Positions 19,020-28,439 are shown, numbered from the stretch's first letter. The stretch is 64,000 nt of DNA from Gluconobacter kanchanaburiensis NBRC 103587 (GCF_007988905.1 NZ_BJVA01000004.1:62001-126000); one strand, 5' to 3'. Translations and numbers: made by a program. Notes: generated by a model from the sequence alone, not told the origin.

Positions 19020-20206
19020 AGCGTAAATCCGGTCTTCTGGAACGTCTTGCGGACCGTCGTGGTCTGGAACGGATCTGGAATATCCTGCCCGAGGCCCGGC
19101 TGGTTGGCGGATCAGTGCGCGACCTTCTGGTTGGAATGCCCGTCCACGATCTGGATCTTGCGACCCCCGAGCCTCCCGAGGACGTACAGCGTCGGCTTGA
19201 ACAGGCAGGAATTCGCGTGTTCCCGACAGGTCTGTCCCACGGGACGGTGACGGCGGTTCTGGACGGGACGCCTTATGAAATCACGACGCTTCGTCGTGAT
19301 GAGCAGACGGATGGGCGGCACGCCGTCGTCGTCTGGACGCGGGACTGGGCAGAAGATGCGGCCAGGCGGGACTTCACCATTAATGCAATGTCTCTCGATC
19401 GGGAGGACCGGCTGCATGATTATTTCGGAGGTCAACAGGATCTCTGCGATCATCGTGTGCGGTTTGTCGGCAATGCGGCTCTACGTGTTGAAGAAGACGC
19501 TCTGCGGGCGCTCCGTTTCTTCAGGTTCCACGCGCGATATGGGGAAGGTGTCCCGGATCTTGAGGCCTGCACGGCAATATCGCAGCGGCTCGAATTGATA
19601 GCAGGTCTTTCGGCGGAGAGGATCGCATCCGAAATCCAGCGTATTCTTGTCGGCCCCCGTCTCGCGGAGACTATTACGGATATGATTCGGGTCGGATTGC
19701 TGGACGTTATCCTGCCGCGGCCGGATCCGGTTTTTCTGGGGCGTCTGCTCGGATGCGACGGCCCTGTTGATCCGTTGCTGCGTCTTTTTGCGCTCTGTCA
19801 CGAAAGCAGCGACGAACTGGGGCAACGGTTGAAGCTTTCCAAGGGGGATCAGACAAAGCTCCGGATGTGGGCAGCGGCTGCACCTGTTCTGAGGCTGGAC
19901 CAGGCGGAGGATGATCTGCGTCGTCTGCGCGTGCTCTACTCCTTAGATGGTCTTTTGGCGCGAAGCTGGCTTGAACAGGCAGAGCGTCTGGGCGCACCTG
20001 ATCCGCAGTGGAATGGCTTTCGTTCAAGATTGGCAAGTCTACCGCAGCCGGAGTTTCCTCTTTCCGGCAAGGACGCCATTGCCCAGGGTCTTCGGCCTGG
20101 ACCGCAAATGGGAGAGTGGCTCAGGGCCGGCCGGGATTGGTGGATCGCCAATGGATGCCTGCCGGATCGTGAGGCCTGTCTGGCCTATCTTGGCGCCCGG
20201 ACATAA
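19016..20206 (+). CDS. cca: CCA tRNA nucleotidyltransferase
   Basis: Class II nucleotidyltransferase (396 aa) that builds or repairs the CCA end of tRNAs. The signature LVGGSVRDLLVGMPVHDLDL holds the GGSxRD loop and the metal-binding Asp pair. RRDFTINAMS and the nucleotide-selecting motif after EEDALRALRFFRFHARYGEG follow, then the helical neck/body region (RIASEIQRILVGPR). A poly(A) polymerase is closely related, but the alphaproteobacterial neighbourhood with DUF1285 and moxR fits Cca. The start codon overlaps the DUF1285 stop (ATGA). An ABC exporter gene follows after 45 bases and may be co-transcribed. Confidence 0.9.
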   Translation: MKRKSGLLERLADRRGLERIWNILPEARLVGGSVRDLLVGMPVHDLDLATPEPPEDVQRRLEQAGIRVFPTGLSHGTVTAVLDGTPYEITTLRRDEQTDGRHAVVVWTRDWAEDAARRDFTINAMSLDREDRLHDYFGGQQDLCDHRVRFVGNAALRVEEDALRALRFFRFHARYGEGVPDLEACTAISQRLELIAGLSAERIASEIQRILVGPRLAETITDMIRVGLLDVILPRPDPVFLGRLLGCDGPVDPLLRLFALCHESSDELGQRLKLSKGDQTKLRMWAAAAPVLRLDQAEDDLRRLRVLYSLDGLLARSWLEQAERLGAPDPQWNGFRSRLASLPQPEFPLSGKDAIAQGLRPGPQMGEWLRAGRDWWIANGCLPDREACLAYLGART

Positions 20207-20251
20207 AGCGACGGTTTCGTCCTTTGGCCAAGGCCTGCTAAACCCCCGGAC

Positions 20252-22006
20252 ATGACCAGAACGACAGCTCTTGATACGAAAAGCCGCGTCCTCATCAAGC
20301 GCATCTGGCGCGAAGAAATGCGGAGCCATGTCGGACGGATCATGTCCGTCATTGTCCTTACGGTCCTGATGGCAGGGCTGACTGCCCTCTATCCTGCGGT
20401 CATCAAACGAGCTGTGGACATGTTCGCGGCTCACGATCCGCGCATTCTTTATCAGATTCCGGCGCTCGTCGTGATCGTTACCGGACTGAAGGCCGCGTCC
20501 CAGTATGGGCAGACGATTGCGGTGCAAGGGCTGGTTCTGGCGGTGATCCGGGGATTGCAGTCGCGCATGTTCGAGCATTCCCTTCAGGCTGATATTTCTA
20601 CGATCGAGAAGGAAGCTCCCGCCAAATGGGCGGCGCGTTTCACGACGGACGCCGTGTCAATCCGCGAGGCCATGATCCGTGTAGTCAATGCGCTTGGAGA
20701 CGCGGTAACGGTCGTCGGGCTTGTGATTTCCATGATCGTGACGGACTGGGAGCTGAGTGTTATCGCACTTGTACTCTATCCCATAGCAGCGGTTCCGATC
20801 CAGAAACTTGGAAAGAAGGTACGCCGTGCCTCGGGAGGCATGCAGGAACAGATCGGTGAGACCTCTGCTCTGTTGAACGAGAGTTTTGCCCTTGCACGGC
20901 AGGTTCGTATTTACGGCATGGAAAAGCGCGAGAGTTCCCGTGTCGATCAGTCGCTCGATCTGTTGCATTCCGCGTTTCTAAAAATTGCCAAGGGTCGTGC
21001 GCGTGTCGATCCCGTGCTTGAAGTACTTGGAGGTGCGGCGGTAGCGGCGGTTCTGGGTTTTGCGGGATGGCGTGCCGCAAAAGGTGGCGCGACACTTGGA
21101 GACTTCACGGCCTTTATTGCAGCGCTTCTGACCGCCGCGCGCCCTATCAGGGCTTTGGGTTCACTGAACACGGCCCTTCAGGAGGGGTTGGCAGGACTTT
21201 CGCGCGTCTTTGCCGTCATCGATGAGCCCCCGGCTGTCGTGGAGCGTGCCAATGCGCAGACTTTGCCGACAGGCAAAGGTCATCTGTCATTTCAGTGTGT
21301 CAGTTACCGTTATGAGGACGGTCGGATCGGTCTGAAAAATCTGACCTTCGACGTTCAGCCGGGACAGACGGTTGCCCTTGTGGGGCCAAGTGGTGCGGGC
21401 AAGTCCACGGCGCTCTCGTTGATTCCAAGGCTGCATGATGTGGGTGATGGGCGTATCTGTCTTGAGGGTGTTGATCTGCGGGATCTGAAACTCGCCTCCC
21501 TGCGCAACGCCATTGCCTATGTCAGTCAGGATACGACCCTGTTTGATATGTCCCTCATTGAGAACGTCTGGATCGGACGTCCGTCTGCTTCGCGGGCTGA
21601 AGTTGAGCAGGCCTGTGCGATGGCCGCGGTTGATTTTCTGGACAAACTGCCAGCAGGCTTGGAAACCAGAGTCGGGCCTGGTGGCCGCCGCCTTTCGGGT
21701 GGCCAGCGGCAACGGGTGGCGCTGGCCCGGGCTCTTCTTCGTAATCCCCGTGTGCTTTTGCTTGATGAGGCGACAAGTGCCCTGGATTCAGAGAGCGAAG
21801 CACGTGTTCAGAATGCACTGGCCAATCTGCGCTCCGGCCGGACGACCGTGATTGTCGCACATCGCCTCTCGACCGTGCAGGCTGCGGATCTCATCGTCGT
21901 GATGGATCATGGCGGTGTGGTTGAAGCCGGCACGCATGCAGGGCTGCTGAAGAATGATGGTCTTTATGCGCGACTGGTGCGCACCCAGTCTTTGGCTGCA
22001 GCCTGA
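20252..22006 (+). CDS. ABC exporter, MsbA-like (fused permease and ATPase)
   Basis: A 584-aa half-transporter with six N-terminal membrane helices (residues about 30-300) and a C-terminal ATPase. Walker A is VGPSGAGKSTALS, the signature motif RLSGGQRQRVALARA, Walker B RVLLLDEATSALD, and the H-loop IVAHRLSTV. It is expected to work as a homodimer in the inner membrane. Similarity to MsbA/lipid A flippases, and the wealth of lipopolysaccharide export genes elsewhere in the window, suggest a lipid or drug substrate, but the substrate is not readable from sequence. The coding 3' end overlaps the convergent rppH gene by 43 bases. No terminator was found between them. Confidence 0.85.
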   Translation: MTRTTALDTKSRVLIKRIWREEMRSHVGRIMSVIVLTVLMAGLTALYPAVIKRAVDMFAAHDPRILYQIPALVVIVTGLKAASQYGQTIAVQGLVLAVIRGLQSRMFEHSLQADISTIEKEAPAKWAARFTTDAVSIREAMIRVVNALGDAVTVVGLVISMIVTDWELSVIALVLYPIAAVPIQKLGKKVRRASGGMQEQIGETSALLNESFALARQVRIYGMEKRESSRVDQSLDLLHSAFLKIAKGRARVDPVLEVLGGAAVAAVLGFAGWRAAKGGATLGDFTAFIAALLTAARPIRALGSLNTALQEGLAGLSRVFAVIDEPPAVVERANAQTLPTGKGHLSFQCVSYRYEDGRIGLKNLTFDVQPGQTVALVGPSGAGKSTALSLIPRLHDVGDGRICLEGVDLRDLKLASLRNAIAYVSQDTTLFDMSLIENVWIGRPSASRAEVEQACAMAAVDFLDKLPAGLETRVGPGGRRLSGGQRQRVALARALLRNPRVLLLDEATSALDSESEARVQNALANLRSGRTTVIVAHRLSTVQAADLIVVMDHGGVVEAGTHAGLLKNDGLYARLVRTQSLAAA

Positions 22007-22476
22007 AAAAGTCCCGCCAATTCGGGTATCAGATTGGCATAAAGGGCTTTTTTGAATCCCAGATTGCGCTCAAGCAGAGCGTTCGGTTCAACCCATTCCC
22101 AGGCGTCGAACTCGGCCGGTTCGTGTACATCGAGACGGATGTCGGCATCTTCGCCTTCATATCCCATCACGAACCACTTCTGGGTCTGTCCTCTGAAACG
22201 TCCTCCCAATGCTTTGCCGATCAGCTGCTGTGGCAGATCATAGGAGAGCCATTCGGCACGCTCCGCCAGAATACAAGCGTTCTGCGTGCCGATTTCTTCG
22301 CCCATTTCACGCAGCGCCGCAGTTTGCGGTGCTTCGTCGTCGTCAATGCCGCCCTGTGGACACTGCCATATGCCACCGGGGAGGTCGTGGCGCCGGGCAA
22401 TGAAGAGTTTGCCTTCCCTGTTGAACAGGGCAATGCCCACATTCGGACGATAGGGCAGCGACTGGGAGTCGATCAA
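21964..22476 (-). CDS. rppH: RNA pyrophosphohydrolase (Nudix)
   Basis: RppH (170 aa) removes pyrophosphate from 5' triphosphate ends of mRNA to start decay. The Nudix box is complete: GGIDDDEAPQTAALREMGEE followed by IG. N-terminal YRPNVGIALFNREGKLFIAR and the downstream FDAWEWVEP are typical of the RppH subfamily. The start appears to be TTG, overlapping the stop of the deacetylase gene as TTGA, with GGAG at ribosome-site distance. It is last in the gpmI-envC-ctpA-deacetylase-rppH series. Its 3' end runs 43 bases into the opposite strand of the ABC exporter gene. Confidence 0.9.
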   Translation of the reverse strand: MIDSQSLPYRPNVGIALFNREGKLFIARRHDLPGGIWQCPQGGIDDDEAPQTAALREMGEEIGTQNACILAERAEWLSYDLPQQLIGKALGGRFRGQTQKWFVMGYEGEDADIRLDVHEPAEFDAWEWVEPNALLERNLGFKKALYANLIPELAGLFQAAAKDWVRTSRA

Positions 22477-23678
22477 AGAGGAGCTCCAGATCCTGAAGAT
22501 GCAATATTGGCGGTCTGCTGGTTGCCAGGACCGTCATCAGCGAAAGCCGACGGAGGGACCAGCACGAAATTGGAGGCGGCGGGACTCTTAAGCCAGCTTG
22601 AGAGACGGTCGATGACGACAGGTGTAACCGGTCCGATCATCAGGAGAATTTTTGCTGGTTTTCCGTCTGTCGGAAGAAGAGCCGAAAGACGGTTGTCGAG
22701 AGTGGAGGCATCTGTATCGCCATCGATCCAGGTTGTGGCCGTCATTCCGCGGGTTCGACGATTATCCTCGGCGGATCCTGCAAGATACAGCAGTCCTTTA
22801 CTGCTGATGATATTGGCAATGGATGAGAAGTCAGCAGATGTCGCATACCCCCCTCCAGGCTGATCATCGCCGTTTTCAGAGGCATCCGTCAGTCCCTCCG
22901 CGCCTGTAGCGCGCGACAGACACCATTCCAGTTCACGCTGGTCGTCTGCCGCGGAGTTTCCATATCCGAGAGCATGCGGGCCTTCATCGACCCGTTCGGG
23001 ATGCGCGCTCTGCATCGGAAGCGTGACATAAACCTCCCTGTGGGATGCATGGGCACGCGCGATGATGTCACTGACATTGCCTATGTAAGGCGATATGCCG
23101 ACGGCGACGGGAGCAGGAATACGGGAGATGACATCATAGGTCAGGGCATCGGAATACCCGAAGCCCTGAAGCACGATGGCAATGGCCGTTCTGTCTATCG
23201 GAAGAACCACAGGGGCCCGGCGTGCCGTCTCGGGGCGAGTTGGAATCTCTGGCGTGGGAACGGGTGGGAGAGACTGCTGGGTAACAGCTTCTGGGGCTGG
23301 AAGAGGTGTTTGCGCCCGAACAGCAGGAGCCGCGGCTGATGAAGACGGTGGGGGCAGAGACGCAACAGCCACACGACCGTTATCAGGTGTGACAACAGGC
23401 GGTTTGGTCGGAGGCGTTGTGGCTACTGTCGGTGCTGGTGGAACAACAGGTTTGGGGGCAGATGTGGAAACGATCCGCATATCGTCATGCAGGGGTACAG
23501 AAGGCTGGACCGGCTTCGTCGTTTTGGCGGCGACGAGCGGTTTGCGCTGGTGCAGCAGGAATGCTGTCGCGCCAGCGCCTCCAGTCAGAAGAACGGCCCA
23601 GAACGCAATCAGCAGGCGTCCAATAACGGGAAGTCGTTGCCAAAGCCCTGTGCGGCCAGAGGCGGGACGGTTCTGCAC
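22473..23678 (-). CDS. Divergent polysaccharide deacetylase family protein
   Basis: A 401-aa protein with one N-terminal membrane anchor (LLIAFWAVLLTGGAGATAF), a long Pro/Thr/Ala-rich periplasmic linker (residues about 50-160), and a divergent polysaccharide deacetylase (formerly DUF610) domain: IAIVLQGFGYSDALTYDVIS, HREVYVTLPMQS, GLLYLAGSAED and ILLMIGPVTPVVIDRL. The usual metal-binding Asp in the first motif (IDDLG in relatives) is replaced here (LQGFG), so catalysis is doubtful. It sits between ctpA and rppH, a conserved alphaproteobacterial envelope cluster. The linker suggests it reaches into the peptidoglycan layer. Function is unproven. Confidence 0.75.
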   Translation of the reverse strand: MQNRPASGRTGLWQRLPVIGRLLIAFWAVLLTGGAGATAFLLHQRKPLVAAKTTKPVQPSVPLHDDMRIVSTSAPKPVVPPAPTVATTPPTKPPVVTPDNGRVAVASLPPPSSSAAAPAVRAQTPLPAPEAVTQQSLPPVPTPEIPTRPETARRAPVVLPIDRTAIAIVLQGFGYSDALTYDVISRIPAPVAVGISPYIGNVSDIIARAHASHREVYVTLPMQSAHPERVDEGPHALGYGNSAADDQRELEWCLSRATGAEGLTDASENGDDQPGGGYATSADFSSIANIISSKGLLYLAGSAEDNRRTRGMTATTWIDGDTDASTLDNRLSALLPTDGKPAKILLMIGPVTPVVIDRLSSWLKSPAASNFVLVPPSAFADDGPGNQQTANIASSGSGAPL

Positions 23679-23697
23679 GATCCGGGATGTCCTTGAG

Positions 23698-25149
23698 TCA
23701 GTGATGGGCTTCGGGAGATTTCGGGGCAGTGGTCGCTTTGACTTCCGTTGCCGGGGTCGTCGCCGGAGGCGGATTGGAAATGCCAGCCATTGCGTTGATG
23801 ACCTTGATGGCCTGCTGGAGCTGGAAATCCGTTGCGGGTTTCAGCACGTCGAAGGCGGGCCAGCTCGCATCAGGCATTTTTGGAATTGATTTCGCGATGG
23901 GAGGAATATCACTACGCGGCGTCTCTGCCGTGCGGTTTCCGCCGATATTCGTCAGGATATGGGACAGGTCTGCCTCACGATAACCGTAGGCGTCATCGTC
24001 CTTCGTTTCAGCGACGGGAATATCGGGCGTAATGCCCAATCCCTGAATGGAACGGCCTGAAGGCGTATAATAGCGTGCCGTCGTCAGCCGCACCGCGCCC
24101 TGATCGCCGATGGGGATGAGGGTCTGAACGGAGCCCTTTCCAAAGGTCTTCTCACCAAGGATAATGGCCCGATGATGGTCCTTGAGAGCGCCTGCCACGA
24201 TTTCACTGGCTGACGCGGATCCGCCATTGGTCAGGACAACGATGGGCAGACCATTGGTGATGTCCGTTCCTTTTGCGTCCCAGCGCTGGTTGTTTTCGGC
24301 ATGGCGACCACGAATGGAGACGATTTCGCCGTCTTTAATGAAATCATCGGCAACCGCGATCGCCTGATCGAGCTTGCCTCCCGGGTTGGAGCGCAGATCA
24401 AGGATGATTCCGGTCAGCTTTCCGCCGGGGGCTTTCGTAGCCTGCGTCTTCAGCTTGTCGAAAGCGGTGTGCATGGCGCCTTCAAGATCGTCATCGAATT
24501 CGGTCAGACGGATATAGCCTGTGCTTCCATACAGTGCAGACTTCACGATCTGCACATGAACGATCTCGCGGGTCATGTCGAAGGTGAGCGTCTTGCCGGT
24601 CTTGGGGCGTACGACCGTCAGACTGATTTTCGTTCCCGGATCTCCGCGCATTTTCCGGACAGCCTGATCGAGTGACAGGTCATCAATGCTCTTGTGATCC
24701 ACCATGGTGATGAAGTCGCCAGACTGGATGCCCGCGCGCGCGGCAGGGGTCCCATCGATCGGTGAAACCACCCGGACATGTCCGGATTCTCCCTGTACTT
24801 GAAGTCCCAGGCCGCCAAATTTCCCGGAAATCTCGGTTTGCATGTCATGGAACTGCGCCGCAGTCATGTAGGAGGAATGCGGATCGAGATTGCCGACCAT
24901 CCCATCAAGGGCGTTATTGATCAGGTCCTTGTCAGAGACGGGATGGACGTATTCCGCCTTCACGACATCCATCACCGTTCCCAGCAGCGTCAGCAGGCGT
25001 ACGGTTTCGGCGCTGTTGTCATGGGAGATTTCACGGGCGAGAGCGGCCCCCGGAAAGTCGCCGGAGCCCGCGAGACGCAGGACGCCCGGTCCGATGGCCA
25101 GTCCGGCCAGAAAGGCGGTGCCCAGCAACAGGCTACTGCGAAACTTCAT
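23698..25149 (-). CDS. ctpA: Carboxy-terminal processing protease (S41)
   Basis: Periplasmic C-terminal processing serine protease, 483 aa from ATG (MKFRSSLLLGTAFLAGLAIG), chosen because of GGAGATCAC just upstream and the resulting signal peptide or anchor. A PDZ domain lies at about 110-190 (GGLGLQVQGESGHVRVVSPI, GTPAARAGIQSGDFI). The S41 domain follows with catalytic Ser in TNGGSASASEIVAGALKDH and Lys in GEKTFGKGSVQTL. In proteobacteria these enzymes trim cell-wall hydrolases and their regulators, fitting the adjacent envC and deacetylase genes. A gap of 19 bases separates it from the deacetylase gene downstream. Confidence 0.9.
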   Translation of the reverse strand: MKFRSSLLLGTAFLAGLAIGPGVLRLAGSGDFPGAALAREISHDNSAETVRLLTLLGTVMDVVKAEYVHPVSDKDLINNALDGMVGNLDPHSSYMTAAQFHDMQTEISGKFGGLGLQVQGESGHVRVVSPIDGTPAARAGIQSGDFITMVDHKSIDDLSLDQAVRKMRGDPGTKISLTVVRPKTGKTLTFDMTREIVHVQIVKSALYGSTGYIRLTEFDDDLEGAMHTAFDKLKTQATKAPGGKLTGIILDLRSNPGGKLDQAIAVADDFIKDGEIVSIRGRHAENNQRWDAKGTDITNGLPIVVLTNGGSASASEIVAGALKDHHRAIILGEKTFGKGSVQTLIPIGDQGAVRLTTARYYTPSGRSIQGLGITPDIPVAETKDDDAYGYREADLSHILTNIGGNRTAETPRSDIPPIAKSIPKMPDASWPAFDVLKPATDFQLQQAIKVINAMAGISNPPPATTPATEVKATTAPKSPEAHH

Positions 25150-25278
25150 GTGATCTCCATCCTTGGAAACGAAGGAACGTGCTGGCCCGTCGTCGCTGTT
25201 CAGGCAGACTAGGCCGGTTCTGGTTGCCAAATTACTAAGGAATGATCCTACAAGCTCAGAGGCGCTCGGCAAACCGGA

Positions 25279-26589
25279 TCAGAGGAAGGGAGCGGGGCTG
25301 ATGACCTGCGTGCCGTGCCGGAGCTGGACGAAGAGCATTGCGGATGTAGGCGGCATCTGGCCAAGTGTGGCGGCTTTCCTGATGCTTTCGCCGCCTGAAA
25401 CGCTGAGTTGACCCAGTCCTGAAAGGACAAAACGATAATTTCGACCGCAGTTCAGAATTAGCATCTGCCCAAAAGAGCGGAATGGCGCAGCAAATTCGAC
25501 TCGGCCCGTACAGGGAGCCTGTACGGAGGATGAGGGAACGGCAACATAGGTTATTCCTGTGGAAGGGCCCGCCTCGGTCGTCTGGCCCCAGCGGATGGCA
25601 ATGTGCCCCGAAACTGGGGCGTGACTGCCTGTGGTGGAGACACCGTCGCCTGTTGAAGTCAGGGCGGATGCCTGCGAACGAACATGTCGGGCGCGTTCAA
25701 GCTGGTGTTGGCGGATTAGCGCGGCAGCTTCCTTTTCGAGTTGCGCGCGCGCTTGAGCTTCCTGTCGCACCAGACCTTCAATCTCGGACGAGAGTTCGGC
25801 TGCGGACTGCGTAGCCTCGGCAACGGCTTTGCGAGCCTGTTCGGCATCCTGTTCCGCAACGGCTTCTTTCCGTGCCGCAACCCGGGTTCTGGCGGCGGCG
25901 GCGTTCCGTTCAAGAGTCTGTTGCGCGAGCAGGTCGGCAAGTTTGCTCTGGCGGTCTTTTAGTTTTGCGCTGATCGTCTGGAGTTCGTCTTCCCGGGACT
26001 GGAGCGTTTGGGCGCGCTGGCGGGTGAGGCGGGAAAAGCCTCCGAGAATGGACAGGGCCGTAACGCTCTCCGACGCGGTCTCCGGGGAGGCCAGAAGCGC
26101 TACGTCGGGAGCAATGGAAAGTCGGGCCGCGATCGGAAGCAGTGGCTGAAGCGCCGCGTTCTGACGTTTGATGTCGGCTTCGACGGAGGCCTGCCGGTCC
26201 ATCAGTTCCGCGATGCTGGTTCTGAGGGCCGTAATACGGGTTCGGGTCGTATCAACTGCGGACTGTGCAGTGTGAGTCTGTGTCGTGAACGCACGGGTGC
26301 GGGCGCTGTCCTGACGGGCCTTTGTTTCAGCCTGCGCGGAGGCGAGCTGTTTTGCGTGCAGCTTTGCGGCCTCGTCAGCCTGTCGTTTTTCCAGAGCACG
26401 ACGCGCGGCCTGAGCTCTGGCGAGCGCTTTCTGTCCATCGCTGGGATGGACAGAAGCCGGTTTCTTCGCCGGTTTCGCCGTTTGATGGATATGCCGTGAA
26501 GCAGGATGCGCTGTCGCCCGGACGGGCGACAGGATCAGGAGAACCGGCAGCAGGAAGCGTGAGTCAGGCGCCTTCAAGCAGGGAGACAC
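25279..26589 (-). CDS. envC: EnvC-like murein hydrolase activator
   Basis: A 436-aa exported protein with signal-like N-terminus (RFLLPVLLILSPVRATA), two long Ala/Gln/Arg-rich coiled-coil stretches (residues about 50-300) and a C-terminal LytM/M23 domain (GHIAIRWGQTT to ISPAPFL). The LytM domain lacks the metal-binding histidines normally found (the HxH near the C-terminus reads MLFVQLRHG), as in E. coli EnvC, which activates amidases rather than cutting murein. The start is taken as GTG at 26589, overlapping gpmI by 26 bases; a TTG 12 bases further in is an alternative. The neighbour ctpA may process it. Confidence 0.8.
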   Translation of the reverse strand: MSPCLKAPDSRFLLPVLLILSPVRATAHPASRHIHQTAKPAKKPASVHPSDGQKALARAQAARRALEKRQADEAAKLHAKQLASAQAETKARQDSARTRAFTTQTHTAQSAVDTTRTRITALRTSIAELMDRQASVEADIKRQNAALQPLLPIAARLSIAPDVALLASPETASESVTALSILGGFSRLTRQRAQTLQSREDELQTISAKLKDRQSKLADLLAQQTLERNAAAARTRVAARKEAVAEQDAEQARKAVAEATQSAAELSSEIEGLVRQEAQARAQLEKEAAALIRQHQLERARHVRSQASALTSTGDGVSTTGSHAPVSGHIAIRWGQTTEAGPSTGITYVAVPSSSVQAPCTGRVEFAAPFRSFGQMLILNCGRNYRFVLSGLGQLSVSGGESIRKAATLGQMPPTSAMLFVQLRHGTQVISPAPFL

Positions 26590-28096
26590 CCGTCATCGCC
26601 TCAGGCTGCCTCAGGCCCATGAGAGCCAGCATGGTCGGCGCCAGATCGGCGAGGCGCCCGTCATGGATGGTATGATCATTCGCATGCGCCAGAATGACCG
26701 GAACGACATTCAGCGTGTGAGCGGTATGCGCGCCACCGGTGACGGGATCACGCATGGTTTCGCAGTTGCCGTGATCTGCTGTTACGAGAAGGGTACCGCC
26801 AGCCTTGATGATGGCGGCACTGATCCGTCCCAGTCCCTGATCCACTGTCTCGCAGGCCTTGATGGCGGCGGGGAGGGAGCCTGTATGGCCGACCATGTCC
26901 GGGTTGGCGAAATTCAGCACGATCATGTCGAATTTGCCGCTCTCGATAGCGGCAACGGCTTTGTCTGTCAGTTCCGGAGCGGACATTTCGGGTTGCAGAT
27001 CATATGTCGCGACTTTGGGTGAGGGGACCAGAATACGTTCTTCCCCTGCGAACTGGACTTCGCGTCCTCCGTTCAGAAAGTAGGTGACGTGCGGGTATTT
27101 TTCAGTCTCCGCCATGCGAAGCTGCGTCCGGCCTGCTTTTGAAACCACGTCTCCCAAAAGATCGTCCAGCGACTCCTTTGCAAACAGAACGCTCATATGG
27201 GGTGCAAGATGATCGGAATAGCGGGACATCCCGCAAACTGCCGAGAATTTTACGCTGCGGCCGCTCTCATATTCGGCAAAATCGGGAAGGACGAGAACGT
27301 CCAGAAGCTGGCGGATGCGGTCGGCGCGGAAATTGCACGCAAGAATTCCGTCTCCGTCCTTCATGCCCGTATAATTTCCAAGGACAGTCGGCAGGACGAA
27401 TTCATCGCCTTTATCTGCCTCATAGCTGGCCTGAAGAGCGGACAGCGCATCGGGAGCGTGAGGACCTTTCGCATCGCGAATGGCGTCGACCGCAAGTGCG
27501 ACACGATCCCAGCGGCGATCCCGGTCCATTGCGTAATAACGTCCGCTGAGTGTCGCGACCTGCACGGCGGAGGGCAGATCTTTCAGGAACTGTCCGATGA
27601 AGTTTTCGCCCGAGCGGGGAGGGGTATCGCGGCCGTCACTGAAGATATGTACGGCGACAGGAACGCCGGCCGCACTCATGATTTTTGCCAGGGCGACCAC
27701 ATGGTCCTGATGAGCATGGACGCCGCCCGGGGAGATCAGCCCCATCAGGTGGCAGGTGCCCCCGGAGGCTTTCAGCGAGGTGATGTAATCCAGAAGAACC
27801 GGGTTGCGTGCCAGGGATCCATCCCGGGCGCTGCGGGAAATGCGGGGTAGTTCCTGCATGACCACGCGACCGGCACCGATGTTCAGATGCCCGACTTCAG
27901 AATTTCCCATCTGCCCCTCGGGCAGGCCGACATCTTCGCCACAGGTTTTCAGAAATGCATGGGGACACGTTGCCCAAAGATGGTCGAAGGTCGGAATATT
28001 GGCGAGACGGACCGCATTGTCGCTTGAGTCCTCACGCCATCCGAAGCCATCGAGAATGACCAGCATAACGGGGCGGGGGGTTGGTAAGGTGGACAT
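26564..28096 (-). CDS. gpmI: 2,3-bisphosphoglycerate-independent phosphoglycerate mutase
   Basis: Glycolytic/gluconeogenic enzyme interconverting 3- and 2-phosphoglycerate with two Mn ions. Length is 510 aa from ATG (MSTLPTPRPVMLVILDGFGW), chosen for GGAGA upstream and the family length; the frame is open 20 codons earlier. The catalytic serine lies in MGNSEVGHLNIGAGRVVMQE. Metal ligands are in ILDGFGW, NFANPDMVGHTG and LLVTADHGNCE. It is the first gene of the envC-ctpA cluster. A terminator-like hairpin for a minus-strand CsbD gene lies just upstream. Confidence 0.95.
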   Translation of the reverse strand: MSTLPTPRPVMLVILDGFGWREDSSDNAVRLANIPTFDHLWATCPHAFLKTCGEDVGLPEGQMGNSEVGHLNIGAGRVVMQELPRISRSARDGSLARNPVLLDYITSLKASGGTCHLMGLISPGGVHAHQDHVVALAKIMSAAGVPVAVHIFSDGRDTPPRSGENFIGQFLKDLPSAVQVATLSGRYYAMDRDRRWDRVALAVDAIRDAKGPHAPDALSALQASYEADKGDEFVLPTVLGNYTGMKDGDGILACNFRADRIRQLLDVLVLPDFAEYESGRSVKFSAVCGMSRYSDHLAPHMSVLFAKESLDDLLGDVVSKAGRTQLRMAETEKYPHVTYFLNGGREVQFAGEERILVPSPKVATYDLQPEMSAPELTDKAVAAIESGKFDMIVLNFANPDMVGHTGSLPAAIKACETVDQGLGRISAAIIKAGGTLLVTADHGNCETMRDPVTGGAHTAHTLNVVPVILAHANDHTIHDGRLADLAPTMLALMGLRQPEAMTGVSLLEGA

Positions 28097-28165
28097 CGTC
28101 TGTCTCCTGCCGAAAGGAGGGATGAAAATATTTCCCATCATGCCATCATTCCCCACAAAAGCGAA

Positions 28166-28186
28166 CGCCCGCCATGAAGGCGGGCG
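28166..28186 (-). terminator. Terminator of the second CsbD gene
   Basis: An 8-bp perfect GC stem (CGCCCGCC and GGCGGGCG, loop ATGAA) lies 25 bases past the minus-strand csbD stop, followed on that strand by a T-rich tract (TTCGCTTTT). Confidence 0.65.
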
Positions 28187-28210
28187 CTGACTTTGACCGG
28201 AATGCGGAAC

Positions 28211-28402
28211 TTAAAGCTTGTCGATGCCGCTCTTGACCGCATCCTTGGCGTCGCCAATGGTTTTCTGGGCCTTGCCCTTGATGTTCTGGGCTACGCCCTC
28301 AGCTTCAAGTTCCTTGTCGTTTGTTGCATGACCAACCTCTTCCTTGACCTTGCCGACAACCTGGTTTGCAACGCCCTTGATTTTGTCTTCGATGGAACTC
28401 AC
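28211..28402 (-). CDS. CsbD family stress protein
   Basis: Small hydrophilic protein of 63 aa from a GTG start (MSSIEDKIKGVANQVVGKVK), chosen because AAGGA lies 8 bases upstream. The whole sequence is a standard CsbD domain (EEVGHATNDKELEAEGVAQN, then IKGKAQKTIGDAKDAVKSG), without membrane anchor, unlike the paralogue near 8 kb. CsbD proteins are stress induced in many bacteria but their mechanism is unknown. A near-EcfG promoter lies 37 bases upstream of the start and a terminator follows, so it is a single-gene unit. Confidence 0.85.
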   Translation of the reverse strand: MSSIEDKIKGVANQVVGKVKEEVGHATNDKELEAEGVAQNIKGKAQKTIGDAKDAVKSGIDKL

Positions 28403-28439
28403 GGTCGGATCCTTTCGATCTTGATGTTGTGCATCTTTT

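Noticed and set aside
25150..25272. Longer CtpA start
   Set aside because: ATG 25149 has a strong ribosome site and a signal peptide; the 41 upstream codons have neither.
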